From assembly GCA_039602395.1 (NCBI GenBank), contig JBCNJP010000018.1:2728001-2792000 (forward strand): a stretch of DNA of 64,000 nt. Direction: 5' to 3'. Position 1 is the stretch's first letter, and each line of letters begins with the position of its first letter. Origin of the DNA: Deinandra increscens subsp. villosa. Taxonomy: Eukaryota > Streptophyta > Magnoliopsida > Asterales > Asteraceae. The notes below the pieces were generated by a model that saw nothing but the letters and a program-made list of their open reading frames with translations, searched no databases and was not told the DNA's origin. The position numbers and the translations under genes were made by a program. Positions 21,815 to 34,322 of the stretch are shown in pieces.

Positions 21815-23095
21815 TTTACAGCTTAAATCTTATACCAAGATTTATCATTTTTGTTGATTTCTTTGAAGATCCAAGCCTCATTTCATCCTTGTTTCATCAT
21901 TAACTTTCGGTATGTTGTCTCTTGCTTTATTCTTGTTGGAAAAGCTTAAAGCTTTGATTTTTATGTTAGACCTAGGATGCCATGATGATGATATGAAGCT
22001 TGCATGCATAGATCTAGGGTTTGTGATGATAAAGTTTGCATCTTTGAAGCAAAAACATGATCTTTATGATGTTATGCATAGATCTAGGGTTAAGAAGCTT
22101 GCATGCAAGTAAAGGTTCGATTTTTATGTATGAATCTGGTCATGAATGCTCGATAATGTTAGATCTATGGTTTATATGCGATAAAGTTGCTAACTTCACA
22201 TAAGATATATGATAAAAGTTTGATTTTGATGATCATGCATGAGGTCTAGGATAAGGGTGGTTGATTGATAATGGATCAATCATAGACTTGCATGATTTGT
22301 GTAAATGGATGCATAACCGTTTATAAAGTTGCAAACTTGATGATTGATTGCATGAGAAATAATTTATTTAAATTATTTATGTGAATTTATCGTGCAAACA
22401 TGATAGTAGGTCAATGTAACGTACATGCATGAGATTGTGAACCTTTAGTATGACTCGAAATGTGCTAAACATGAATCCATGAGGCCTAACATCTGATAAC
22501 AATGTGGTTTTGATATGAACTTGGCTTATATGCAATAAATATATATATTTATGCCGGAATAATCATTTATCTATTTAACACATGTATATGAACTATTCAT
22601 TACTTGGTTGCTTACTTATGTGCCTTAGGTCAAATTGATTATGCGTTGTACGTGTGTACAAGTCCTAAGTCTCCTACCTCGGTGGGAATGACAAGAATTT
22701 GTAAGACCGCTCCGTCGACCTTACATCGTACGCGCGGGATAACTTGTAGTAAATTATGACGCATGGATATTTATCTCTATGTAACATGCTATACGTGTTA
22801 TACATGTTAGCATAAATATTAGAAAACCTAAACTGATCACCAATGTGTTGTTGAGTCAATTTGTCCATTGTCTGAGCGTTGTCTATAGTCAACACAGTCA
22901 ACACAGTCAACACTCACCCTGTTACATGTCTTAGGTGAAGTCTAGGAGGGATTCACCATCTTTTGTTAGTTTTGAATATTCGGATTACTACTAAGCACCC
23001 AAGGTGATTTCATGGCCCCACCTTTTAAATGGTTATGCTTTTGGGGGAGAAGACATGTGGTAACTATTTCTTTTAGTTGGATCCCGTGAGGGGCT
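21815..23095 (+). other. Further Ty3 LTR remnants
   Basis: No gene is visible. The words TAGATCTAGGGTT, GGTATGTTGTC (donor-like) and TTTTGGGGGAGAAGACATG (near 23040) match the inner parts of Tekay-like LTRs, so this is probably a second, truncated LTR abutting the first. Cytosine-rich short repeats GTCAACACA occur at 22890. Confidence 0.45.
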
Positions 23096-23763
23096 CTTTG
23101 ACAATATTGACACAATTTGATTTAAACAAGATAAACGAGTTGCGGAAAGTAAATCAACTTGGAAGACAACAATTCACAAAAAGGGTTTTTCTGTATATCT
23201 CAAATGTAAATAATGGTTTACACGAGTTTATAGTATAATGATATATCAACAGAAATAACTTTTCTATGGGAGTAGGTTGTAATTGCTTTGAGAAGCTTGT
23301 GAATTATTTTTTTGTTGCGTTGCTTTCTTTGGTGAAGTCCGCTTGCTATTTATAGGAAGTAGTAGCAAGTTGCAAGCGAATAATGTGGTTGAGGACGGTT
23401 GAATTTGGAATGTGTCAGAGTATATAGAGATACGTTGAGGATATTCAATTTATCTCTTTTCAACTGTCTTCAACTACTTTCGTATTTAATACCAAGTTGG
23501 TATTCATCTTTACTTGTTCTTCACACAAAGGCAGATTTGTTCTTCTCATAATTTTTATCTTCTGATAGTCCAGAACTCCTTCAGGACTCTTCTGTAGAAT
23601 CTGGTCTGTACAAAACTACTTCGGAAATTCCGGAGTAGTTCTGTACGAATACAGAAATCTGTAAATCGTACAGATATTCATATCCTTTCTCTTTTAAGGA
23701 TATATCTTATCTTTTCTTCTAATACTTGACTGTTTTCCGTTACATTTACATTGTGTTCTAACA
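23096..23763 (-). repeat. Copia-B family LTR, copy 2
   Basis: Read on the minus strand it starts TGTTAGAACACAATG at 23763, exactly as the copia-B LTR at 44291. The first 200 bp of the two copies match closely. A TATA-like CTATTTATAGG lies at 23350 in reversed orientation. The far end is uncertain (about 23096) and I find no target duplication. It may be a solo LTR or the far LTR of copia-B. Confidence 0.6.
23608..23646. repeat. 39-bp palindrome in copia-B LTR
   Basis: GTACAAAACTACTTCGG pairs with the inverse of CCGGAGTAGTTCTGTAC at 15 of 17 positions around a 5-bp centre. Related palindromes occur at 44136, 45169 and 52836. Confidence 0.8.
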
Positions 23764-24031
23764 CTATTGGGAAATGCGAACTTTATTTTATATACTATTT
23801 TGTAAACCATAGATGAGAAACATGCAAAGGAGTCCTTCCACTAATAACGTGTGCCATTAATATCAGTTTGATAATGAGGAAATGTAAAACAGATCTGCTG
23901 GGCTTGACAAACCCTGCCCAAGCTAGTCGCTATAGCCCATGGTTGCTCTTTAGGGGAGAGGAATGTGTATTATCTTCTGATAGTCCAGAACTCCTTCAGG
24001 ACTCTTCTTTGAAGACTAGTGATGCTTCCCA
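23764..24031. other. Short filler and residual copia-B LTR piece
   Basis: The first 200 bp are unidentified. From about 23967 to 24031 the words ATCTTCTGATAGTCCAG and AACTCCTTCAGGACTCTTCT match the copia-B LTR, so this is the part of that LTR left of the copia-A insertion. Confidence 0.55.
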
Positions 24032-24469
24032 TGTAAGGATCTAAAAAGCCCCTCACGCAATATCTAGTCTACTAATCACCGTGCGGAATCTGGTGATTAG
24101 GGATGATTCAAGAATAATCAAGTAAAACAATCACGAAAGTATGGAAAATAATAGAAAACACAAACCGGTTGAAGAATGCTTGAAGAAGTTCGATTACCGC
24201 ACACCTAGTAAAAGTCGAAATTCTCTATATACACCTTAGCCCACACTTGAAAAAACCAACCCTAAACTAGTAGATTACATATTCCTTATATAGTGGTAAC
24301 CAACTTGTTAAACAAGTCACCACTATTTACAAAATTTCAGCCCATAGACCCTATACTCGACCGGACCTATTTAACCCAACATAAACCCATACAATTTAGC
24401 CCAATTACAATATAAACTAGCCCACAAAAATATCTAATGCAAAAGCCTCATATTTTTATGGTCTCTATA
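24032..24469 (-). repeat. Copia-A 3' LTR
   Basis: On the minus strand it runs from TATAGAGACC (expected TGTAGAGACC) to AGATCCTTACA. It is preceded by the polypurine tract ending at 24470 and matches 43652-44085 over its whole length. Confidence 0.8.
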
Positions 24470-24482
24470 ATCTTCCCCTAGG
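24470..24482 (-). other. Polypurine tract of copia-A
   Basis: The minus strand reads CCTAGGGGAAGAT immediately before the LTR, the expected plus-strand primer position. A second tract of the same type (AGCAAGGGGAAGAT) lies at the end of pol near 33880. Multiple polypurine tracts are a recorded trait of Sireviruses. Confidence 0.7.
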
Positions 24483-24501
24483 CTTTAGCATTAGACTGTT
24501 T

Positions 24502-27320
24502 TCACATTCTGAACTTCTTGGACACCTGCACAGTAGAGGGATCATACCACAGCTTCTCTTCAACAATCTTTGCCACTACTCGAGTATAGCACTTGGCATA
24601 TTCTTCAGTCTCTGGAGAGCTTTCAATTTGATTCTTGTACAACACCAGTACGTCCTTCTCGTAAAACCTCAGCAAGTCGTGAACTTCCATTACACTCATC
24701 GTCTTCGATTTGCAGATGATTTTTGCTTCACCAGTATAATCACTATAAGCCCAAGTCTGGAAATCATCCAAACAACGTTCAAGATGTCTCATTGGTAGAG
24801 GGATGGTTTTAGTTTTCTCTATTGGTGGATACAACGTGTTAGAGAAATTCTTCTTTGAGTCAAACTTGAATACATCCCTGTAGTTTTTGGTATACGACTT
24901 CTTGTGAGGAAAATCATCAAAGTTCTTGAATTTGATGAGCACCGCATTCCTCAGTTTCTTGTAGAAGTGAGTTGCATAATCATTCCTCGATGGATTGAAG
25001 AAAGGTGCCTTATAAAGCATAGTCAGATCCACAGTCGTCCAAGAATAAAATTGTGTCCAGCACTTCTAATTATCCAAAGGACACTGTCCTTTCCTCCGGA
25101 CCACAAACATATGTTTTTCTCCATCAAACATCCAGGACATTACATCAGAGGTAATTCCACTTTTGTCATGATAATGTTCACCAAGTTGAATCAGGTACCT
25201 CTTAGGGGGATAGGCAAAAGTCTGAGCATCCCAACTTCCATCAAACTCAGAAGCAGGTACAGTCATGTAATCTCTATCCCTTGTATCCTTTTCATCATCT
25301 GTAACATCAGGCATCACAGGACCGGGTGCATCTGGGATGTCGGATTCAAAGTAAAAAACTGGTGAATGTGAGGAACCACTTGCTCCTGAACCGCTCTCTT
25401 TATTACCTGAATCTCCTTTATCATCTTTCTTTGTGTTTGACTTAGCTGAATTAAGCTATCTGACCAACTTGTGTAAATCCCTAAACTGCCTTGAGAATTC
25501 TCTGTTGATCTTTTTCTGATTTTCCAGCTCTGTATTGTGCACCTTCTATATGTCAAGTAAATCAACAATTATTTCATTCTGTGCAACATTCTGGGCTTTT
25601 AACTCTGCTATCTCCGCCCTGAGATCTCTTTTAAGTATGTATTCTGCTGTCTCTACAACTTTTCCTTTATCTTGGGCAGTGGGTTGTGAAGAGGATAATT
25701 GACTGGGTCCAGTACCAGTAGACACAGGCACTCTAGGGTCTAAACGTCTTCTTCTCGGTTCATTTAAAGCTTCTATAAGGTGTTGTGTGGCAATCTTCAC
25801 CTTTTCAGTCATATTATCTGTAACAGAAGTACTGAGGGGAGGATCATTTGTAGCTTTCCGTCTTCTTATCAATGGAATCTCAACATCTCTGTCTCTTCTT
25901 CTTCCTCAACTTCAACGTCATCAAGATACGAATCATAGTCGATATTATCACTATCATCAAAATGCAACGCTCTAATTTGCACATCTTCTAGATCAAAATC
26001 TTCCCATTCACTACTATCAGACAGTTCAGTGACGGGCTTATGTGAGGCAGGTACATTATGTTCTTCTTCAACTACAGCATTTCGTTGAATGGGTACCTCC
26101 TCTCTCACTATCTCAGCAAACTCACCAAATTTGTTTCCAAATGGAACTTTATCAGTTAACTTCTTTTAGGGTTTATCATAGGAAAGACCATAATCCCTAT
26201 AGGTTTAGTATCATTTGTATCACCTGACTTCCTCAAATTTGGATATCTGGAATCCAGAGCCAGCTGTATAAATCTCGGAACAGCAGCAACCTTCTTGTCC
26301 CTTGTCACAACAGCCTTGATGTCTTCAAATACTACTCTGGACCAGTTGAACCTTCATGGTTGGTGGAGACACTGTGTGATATCCCATCTCTTTCAAACAT
26401 TGGGAGACAACTTCCTTCTCCAGTGCAATGGGATCTGAAGCAACATCCTTTAACCTGAGAGCTTGTATAAATTTTTCTTCAGTCAATACAATACTTGTGC
26501 CCTGAATCTTTGCTATGATCTTCTTTCCATCATCAGAAACAAATGCAGTCTTCCAGAACTCTTGATGCATCCTCTTGCAGATAACTGGATTGGTAGTGAA
26601 AGCATAGTGCAAAAAAAATTTCTTCAATCCTTCAATCATGGACTTATACTTTTCTTTATACTCGGCAGGTGGATCCAGCAAATATGCAACAGTATTGTGA
26701 TCCTTGATAAACTCTAAGTCCCTGCAATCACAAATATATATAAAATCCAAAACAAACAGAAATTCATTAGGCATAAGAATTTTCTCGAAAAACGGGCAGC
26801 ATAACGGCTTAAAATTGGAGAAAACCATTTGAAACATCATCATGTACCTTTTCGATCGAAAAACAAGGTTTTCGACCGAAAAGCCTCCTTCTGATCGAAA
26901 AGCCATTGGTTACCGATAGCATCTGATCGAAAAGTCGAGGTCTTGATCGGAAAGCCCATGCTATGATCGAAAAGCCTAAGCTTCGATCGAAAAGCATAGT
27001 TCCCCGATCGAAAACCCATTTGTTCGATCGGAAACCCATGTGACACCAAGGTTCCCGATCGAAAAGCGTCTGGGACTGATCGAAAAGCCTCTCGGCTCGA
27101 TCGAAAAGTCCCTGAATTCGATCGAAAAGTGTCATCTTCTCCATGTAAAACCTGCAACTCAAATTAACTGTCCATATACGAGTGATTTGACAATCGATTT
27201 CAATCCCTAACACCTGCAAACATGATTTTGCACATAATCCAATAAAAAACAAGCCATAAAATTCACATACCCGTCTTTGTCTTTTGGGGGATTTGCAGAT
27301 CTCTTCAAACGAGGAGCCAT
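24502..27320 (-). pseudogene. ORF3 of copia-A, uncharacterised accessory protein
   Basis: A genuine ATG at 27320 opens a short exon (MAPRLKRSANPPKDKD) ending at a donor G|GTATGTG at 27271. Splicing to TGATTGCAG at 26722 keeps the frame and joins it to DLEFIKDHNTVAYLLDPP. The N-terminal domain follows (ALRLKD, CLKEMGY and an FW pair at about 26545), then an acidic/Ser-rich linker (about 26110-25870), a short coiled coil (LRAEIAELKAQN, about 25620) and a C-terminal domain with SWMFD (about 25135), YKAPFFNP (25010) and DDFQTWAYSDY (24755). Frame breaks occur near 26330, 25560, 25310 and 25060. The C-terminal domain aligns with element C. I know of no function. Confidence 0.6.
26855..27140 (-). 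repeat. TTTTCGATC word array 2 (in ORF3 intron)
   Basis: About 13 copies of CTTTTCGATC (GATCGAAAAG on the plus strand), 15-30 bp apart with unrelated spacers. The array lies wholly within the frame-preserving intron proposed for ORF3. The same word fills the leader array at 43046-43495. Confidence 0.85.
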
Positions 27321-27404
27321 ACCGCTTAGAACTGAAAATCAACACCCGTAGTGTGTTAGGTGTTGAATTGTGACGACCCTGATGGTGTCGGATCTCTACA
27401 ATCG

Positions 27405-29590
27405 TGTCACACCCCAACCGATGGCGGAATATGTCGGGGCGCAATGATTGTCTAGATGCACATGACAACTAAAATAAGTTGTAATACTTAAACATGCCCT
27501 TTTTCATTAATCAACTAAAGATATTGTACAATAATATTAAACATGTGGAAATACATATCAAATTGATTTAAAGTCTTTAATCTAGGTCCAGCAATAATAT
27601 CCTGATCACATCAAAGCTCAAGTGTTAATTCCTACAACATGTATAAAATCAAGTGTCAACTACAAAAGTAGTTGGTGAGTAAACACAAGTTTATAAAACA
27701 TATTTTTAACACATGCGATATATGTGATAAGGGATACATTCAGATATACGGTCAATCAGTTAATGAACAAGTATATATAACAAACCTTCAATCACTTAGA
27801 CTTCCCATCATCATTTCCTCATATAAAGGGAGACTGGCAGACTAGCATATAGAGATTACCATAATAATTCCACATAAAATTCATTCAGTCAACATATAAT
27901 TGCATAACGTTTAGAGAAATGATTTTGAATAGAGATACATGTTACACCCCAAAAAGGTTAAGAGATAATGCATGTATGATTTCTCACAAGTCGGATTATC
28001 ATTCGAATGAATCACCATTAGAAATGATAATACGAATTAAATAGAATAACCAACAATGTTTAAAGATGGGGTTTAGTGAATACTTACCTGATAAGTAGAT
28101 CAAAAATGAGAGACAGAACCAATTGTGAGAGATAACAATCTGAAGATTATCCTAATGAAACGAACAAGCTAAATGAATATAGGAACGTATGATGATTATA
28201 GTTGTGAGGAATTTACGATGTTTGGGTTCTGTTTGATCAAGAGACAATTTTACCCTTTATTGGTAAATTAGGGTTTTAGTATTTGTTTAGTATTTTTTTT
28301 TATTTATTTAACACTTTTGGACTTATATATACTTATTATATATATAAGTATGTTTTAATACCAAAATTCGAGTTTCAATACTTTCTGGTTTGTTCGATAT
28401 TTAATAATCATATTTAAAACCCTAATTTTGAAATGATTATCAAATAAATAGTAAAATCTTTTATAAAATTAAATAAATTACAGCTTTTACTTAAAATATT
28501 ATTTTATAATATATTGTAAAAGATTAGCCCTAGATTTAACCCGTTTGTTTAATTTTGGCAAAGCAACGTCGTGGAAACCCTAATTTCAACGTATTTATTA
28601 AATAAATATCAAAAAAATTTATAAAATTGCATAAACATAGGGTTTTATTCATTATAATATATTATAATATTTCTCAAAATACCAATCTTAATTCGACACC
28701 GTTTACACAATTTGGGCAGAATAACGACGTGAAAACCCTAATTTTGACCGTCTTTTAAATAAAATACCCAACCTTTCCAAAACTTGAAATTAACTTAGGG
28801 ATTTCTTAAAATACATTATTTTAGGATTACCTACAAAAATTCAGACCCTAATTCCAATCCGATCACCCGATTTTAGCAAAACAAGCTCAAGAACCCTAGT
28901 TTTTATACATCTTTAGAAAACATACTTAGAGATCAAATTAGCCAAATCTGAAGAAGGTTATTTTAGACCTTACCTAGCGTAGCTCAACTGCATAAATTCA
29001 GCTTCAAAGGCTTCACCGTTTTGGAGAATTGCTTCAAGGAAGTTTTAGCGTTTTCTAGGGTTTTTAGGAAGAAGATTGAGTGAATTGGTCAGAAATTCAG
29101 ATGATTAGAGGCCGTATTTATATCCATGGAGGTCGCAGGAGGGTGTAGCAAGTGTTAATTGTGAGTAATTGATCGAATTGACACGTTAGGGGTGAGTATT
29201 CGGATCAAACTTGGGTTGCACGTCAAAAAAAACGAGAATTGTCAAGATTCTAGTCGCAGAAAGTCTCGCGTATCGCGAAGGGGAGGGGGGAGTCCGACGC
29301 GTACCGTGAGCCAACTATGGCCTAATAACAGTTTTAGTCCCTGTACTTTATATTTAGAGTTTGACCCCTGAACTTTGGTTTTTTTGGCAATTTTAACCCC
29401 TAGGCTTTTCCAACCTTATCATTTTATGTCCAAAAATAGTTTAGAATAATTTCTTATGATTTTCTAAGTTTCGGGATACGCATAACGAGGTATAAAAAAT
29501 ATGTATTTAATATATATTTATTTTCTTTTTATCCGTTTGTTCTCGTTTTACCTCGTTAGCGTCTAATATTTTACGAGCAACCTATATTAG
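27405..29590 (-). repeat. Tekay-like LTR unit 1
   Basis: Its 3' end (minus strand) CGGTTGGGGTGTGACA matches the end of the LTR at 21814. The rest is AT-rich (28250-28800) followed by a leader-like part (28950-29130). Its 5' end is not evident, so it is probably truncated. No coding frame is present. Confidence 0.55.
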
Positions 29591-32376
29591 TGTCACACCC
29601 CCCTCCGCCGCCCCCTGCCAGGTGCGGGGGAGGGTGTGGGACCGGCTGTCCGCATCAGTTCCCGAGGTACCAACTAAACAACAACACACAAGCATACATA
29701 ACGGACATCCAGTCCTCACAGTGAAACTCTAGGCCGACTCTAAATGAGGATGCACAAGCACCTCTTAGCCGACCTGATAGAATCGATAGCCACCGGATAT
29801 GGCCCAGGACTGAACAAACAAGAGATACATTATAACAAGGGAAACATAGTCATAACAGGTCTTCAGAAACAAACATCATTCGTTTATTATACAGAGCCCT
29901 ATCCATAGTGACAACAACCATCAGAATATTCCAAGTTCATATTAGGTCCACACCTACACTTGCTTACCTGCAACATAAGTCAATCACAAAGTCAACAACA
30001 TACGTTGTTGGTGAGTCGTAACTACCATCATCACATTAACAGTTTTCAACACATACAGATTATGAATTTATCATGCCGCACCCAAGGTCAACACTCAGAT
30101 ACTCTACGGGCACGTTGCGCGTAGCCGTACGCCCTCTACGAGTAGTTTTAAGTTCAACATATAAGTACATATTCCCCCTAGTAACTTAATACTAGAGGAT
30201 CCGGGTGAATATGGATTGTTCAACTATATCGGCCGCTATAATCCCTTATATGTCTAGTGGTCTCAACCTTAATGACCAGAAAGTCTCTAATGACCCACAC
30301 AGGGCATTCTGACTCACAGTGTTCGACAAGATAAGCATAACAGATATAACAGATACATCAGAGCAAACATGTGATCTCAAACAGTTAACTAATGAAGGAA
30401 GTCAGAGGACTCACAACAATGAAGTCAGAAACAGTATGCTAGACGGAAATCCGGGATTCAACTAGGATACCTTATCTTCGGTTTCTAGCGACCTATTAGA
30501 ATTACCATGTATATACGTGTCATATATAATGCTATTGTGTCCCATAACAGTTTCAGGTTCAAAGTATCACTAATTACAGTCACTAGATCAACCGGTTAAG
30601 TTTTTGGTTCACTTAAAATCGACCAAACATTCTGTCATTTTCCTTCATAGGCGTACCGCCTGGAAATTTACATTTCTGGGCGGTACGCGCCAAACTGTAA
30701 TCCGAATTCCTGATTTTAAATCCGGGCGTACCGCGCTGATCTATGTATTTCTGGGCGGTACGCTGTAATCTGTTGGTCCCGGCTCCTGTTTTATTTTTCT
30801 GGGCGTACCGCTCTGCATGCAGAGAGTTTGGGCGGTACGCCCCTGTCCCTGTCTGGTCCGACTATTTTGTCTTTTAGTGCCATTTTTACATATTGTCGTT
30901 TTGGGCAAGAATCATTTGGGGAATCAGTAGTATACCATATTGGGGTTGTTCAGCAGTTCATTTGTGGTCTATATACCTTATTAAAACATAACCCTAACTT
31001 CCCGAGCTTTCCATTTATGGTAAATTTCATCAATTCAACTCCCGATTCATACAAATATCATTAGGGACAAAACTCTTGAGACTCTATAACTTATTTCCAC
31101 ATTAGGATCACTGATCAAATCTGGGTTTGTTCATCCATTCATTAAATGTTTCCAATTATAGGAAAAATTAACATGCATGCTTAGAAGGGTTGTACCTTGT
31201 GAAGAAATCCTTGTACAACCGAGCTTTTCTGTTTTCCTTGTTCTCTCAAGCCCCCAAATCAACTTCCAGGAGCAAGTCTTTGATTGCATGCATGATCCAT
31301 AACCATTTCATGAGTGTGTGATCATAAGGAAAACCCTAAATCACATTATTAAGCAAAACTCAAGACATCCTTACCTTGATTGCTCTTGGATTCAATTCCT
31401 ACCCTCTTTAATCCTTCCCAGTAGCACAAGTACAACTGAATTCATGAGGGTTAAGCCTTAGAATGGGGGTTTACTTCAAATATCCATGTGATTAATGATG
31501 AAAAGGATTGGAATGGACTTACCTTTGAAGATAAACCCTTCCTTTGGCTTGGATTGCAGGTGAGCAGGTGTCTGGAACTCCAACAGGTGAGTCTTGGCCG
31601 GGAGTGAGCAGAGTTCACAAGAGAGATTGGTTATAAAGGCCAAAATCCTTGTTTTTAACAAACTGGAATCGAGGCGTACCGCCCCAAAATACTTAATTTG
31701 GGGCGTACCGCCCGGATTTTTAGGTAGCGGGTATGCGAGGATCCGATGGGTGCCGCAACCTGACCCATTTACCAAGCGGGTCGCGTACCGCCTAGGATTT
31801 CCTAATCCTCGGCGTACCGCCTCAAACTGTGATTCAGAATTTTTTTGAATATTTCTCATTTGAAAATTCCAGCTCGGATCATGTTTTAGGTACAAAGGTT
31901 ACAGTTAGCCTTATAAAACATTAAGGAACATTAAAATATGATTTTTTAGTTTTACGTGACTCCCGGTTATTAACGGATTTGCACGAAAAACGGTAAATTC
32001 ATTTATTTGCGTTTTAATTAACAAAATTGATTTAAAATTTAACCAATTGGTTTTTAATGTTATAAAATGACTTTAGAATGTTCCAAAGTATATATTTTTA
32101 GATAATGACCCCGAGATTCCCGGTAAACGATAAATCGAATACCGAAATCGCGTAAAAGCTGATAATTGTTTTATTTTTGTTTTAATCAAATCGTTTAACT
32201 TAAAACCTTTTAAATTTATTATTTTGTTTTCAAAAATGATTATAGAATATCCCGAACATAATTTAAATCTATAATTTAGATGACTTCTTCTGATACTCGT
32301 TAAATAAAAATTCAATTTGCGTGACAAGTTCAAATTCGGGTCGGGTTTTGTAATTGGGTCGGACACAGGTGTTTCA
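29591..32376 (-). repeat. Tekay-like LTR unit 2
   Basis: It runs on the minus strand from TGAAACACCTGTG to GGGGGGTGTGACA. It contains ten GGCGTACCGCC-type words at 30650-30840 and 31670-31820 and no coding frame; the long frames seen across it are artefacts of this GC-rich part. Confidence 0.6.
30648..30843. repeat. GGCGTACCGCC words, alternating orientation
   Basis: Six copies occur at about 30652, 30680, 30723, 30752, 30800 and 30829, alternating GCGTACCGC and its inverse GCGGTACGC. Four more copies occur at 31672, 31700, 31788 and 31810. They stand out as GC-rich words in AT-rich sequence. Confidence 0.85.
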
Positions 32377-32381
32377 AATCG

Positions 32382-32600
32382 GTGGCGGACAGTGGCGACC
32401 GGCGGTTAACAGTGGCGATGGGGACGGAGGTGCGTGGGGGTGAGTTCGATGGTGGTTTCCGGCGATGGAGGTGGTATTGAGGTCGCAATGGAGTGGCGAT
32501 GATGGTGGTGGTGTGCGACGGTGAGGGCTGGTGGTGAAGGGTGGTGTTAGGTGGTGGTAATGGTGATTAAGGTTTGTGACAAGAAAGAAAGGGAGAGAAT
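32382..32600. repeat. GGTGGT low-complexity block
   Basis: Purine/G-rich triplet-like repeats resemble those at 466-960. The minus-strand frame is only His/Pro/Thr/Ser-rich. Confidence 0.65.
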
Positions 32601-33866
32601 GAGAGGGGGATAGGACCAACCGGTCCATATCTCCTCTCAAATTTTTTTTTAAGAAAACTTTCATATCCAACCCCTAACATTGAGAACTTTACACCATTAA
32701 CCCAAACTTCTCATAAAACACATTTTTTTTTAATTTAAGCTTTAAAACTACTAGTTTCAAACCCGTTTATTCAAGAACTTCCCCTTAAATCAAGCCCGAG
32801 AGGTTTATGTCTGACGACTTAAAATAACACAGTCATAAAAAAACTAAGGTGAATATTAAATAAAAAATAAAATGAAACAAACATAAAAAACAAAAAATTA
32901 TTCAACAATAGACGGACTGAGTTTTGAGTGAGAAGGCCTGTCAGGGATCATACCAGATAATTTGTGACTAATGAACCCTTTTCAGCTTCAGTTACTTTGC
33001 GTGTTCAGGCGATTGCCGGTATTTTGGTCCATCTTTAATCTCGTGCTGCTTTCGCTTACTCAGCTAGTTTCATCACATAAATTATCTTTTAATGTTTATT
33101 ACTTATGAACATCTATCCAGGTCACACAAATAAGTCCTAGGTATAATTTGTGCATTCTATCAAGTATCCCTCGTTTCCTTACAACATTTTCCACGACACC
33201 TTTCCTTAAGCCTAACGCTATGCTCCAGACTAGGTCGAGAAAAAGAAAGAATAGATCACGAAGATTTTTTTGGGGATAATATACAACGTCAACTGAATTT
33301 TTGAAACATCTTTAATAATGCTCTCATCAGTGATAAGGCTGAGGGTTTTGGACACTTGAGGGTGTCTTTTGGTTGTGCACATTGGCATCTTTTGGGTTTA
33401 TAATGTATGTACACTGTGATCTTAGATGTACATGGATCAGGGAACTTCCAGGTCTCTGTTACCGCAGAACAGAGGAGTCCTGAATCACATATAACATTCC
33501 CAGGTCATTGCTCACGCAAAGCAGAGGGAATGGGATTTTTGAGCATGACATCAAAACTCAAAACCGGGCGTGTGTCTCATGATTCCTTATACACAGTCAA
33601 ATAGAGATTGTACTAACCTAAGTGTGTGTTTCCTATCAAGCATCATACGTTATCTTCAACTGTTGGTGATAAACCATATCTTTTGATTGATTGACAGCAG
33701 AGCCTACCAAGCATATCAGCCATGAATCACAGCATTTCACATCCACCTTACACGTGTCAGTCAATAAACACCTGGAAATTTATATCACTTCCCAACCTGG
33801 TCAATCAAAACCAGTAAAAAAATTTAAAAGCACACAAAATTTAGGGGAAACATCAAGATGTTTATT
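32601..33866 (-). other. Copia-A spacer between pol and ORF3
   Basis: No domain is recognised. In minus-strand order it follows the end of pol. A polypurine-like AGCAAGGGGAAGAT lies at about 33880, just at the pol end. ACCGCAGAAC / ACGCAAAGC words near 33470-33520 repeat loosely. Confidence 0.4.
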
Positions 33867-34322
33867 TTATATCTTCCCCTTGCTTTTAGATTTTTTCAGA
33901 AAATTAGCACTAGGGAGGGGTTTAGTGAACATATCCGCCACATTGTCATCCGATTGCACCCGTTCTAAGTGAATAAGCCTGCGTTCGTAGCAGTCCCGAA
34001 TGAAGTGCGTTTTAATATCAATGTGCTTGGTTTTTGAATGCTGCATAGGATTCTTAACAATTTGCAAAGCAGCATTATTATCACAATAGATAGGAGTGTC
34101 AAAGAAATTCAAACCGTAATCTCCCAGTTGATGCTGCAACCATACTACATGTGAGGAACATACAGATGCAGCCACGTATTCTGCTTCAGCTGTAGATTGA
34201 GACACCGTGTGCTGCTTCTTGCTCTGCCAAGCTACCAACCTGTCTCCTAAGAACTGAGCTCCAGCAGATGTAGATTTCCTGTCAAGCTCATTGCCATGCA
34301 TAATCACTATCAGTAAACGCAT
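33867..34322 (-). pseudogene. Copia-A RNase H domain
   Basis: The frame carries DRKSTSAGAQFLGDRLVAW, then QSTAEAEYVAASVCSSHVVW (the Glu of TAEAEY is catalytic), IYCDNNAALQIVKNP (catalytic Asp) and KTKHIDIKTHFIRD, ending with ADMFTKPLP. This is the complete C-terminal RNase H of a Ty1-copia polyprotein, in which it removes the RNA template during reverse transcription. It joins the RT by a frameshift near 34310, where the DSDYAW motif is read in the other frame. The catalytic residues of this domain are still present. Confidence 0.92.

Larger units (their letters stand above)
27405..32376 (-). mobile_element. Two abutting Tekay-like LTRs inserted in copia-A
   Basis: The left end TGTCACACCCCAACC at 27405 and the right end ...GGTGTTTCA at 32376 (minus strand TGAAACACC, near the usual TGTAACACC) are flanked by AATCG on both sides (27400-27404, 32377-32381). 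Inside, a second TGTCACACCCCC start at 29591 divides it into two LTR-like units in the same orientation. Both carry GTTGGTGAGT words typical of this LTR type. They are not the same subfamily, so a simple LTR-LTR recombination does not explain them. A 5-bp duplication can match by chance. Confidence 0.5.

Noticed and set aside
26809..27468. 219-residue and 105-residue frames full of FRS/FDR repeats
   Set aside because: These are translations of the TTTTCGATC array in two frames. The periodic Phe-Asp-Arg comes from the DNA word, and the region is better read as intron.
31476..31895. 139-residue minus-strand frame and 84-residue plus-strand frame
   Set aside because: Both cross the GGCGTACCGCC words in an LTR; no motif, and both strands are equally open.
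27405..32376. Complete Ty3 element with two matching LTRs
   Set aside because: The two LTR-like units are different subfamilies and no internal coding region lies between them.
32374..32670. 98-residue His/Pro/Ser-rich frame
   Set aside because: Translation of a GGTGGT simple repeat.
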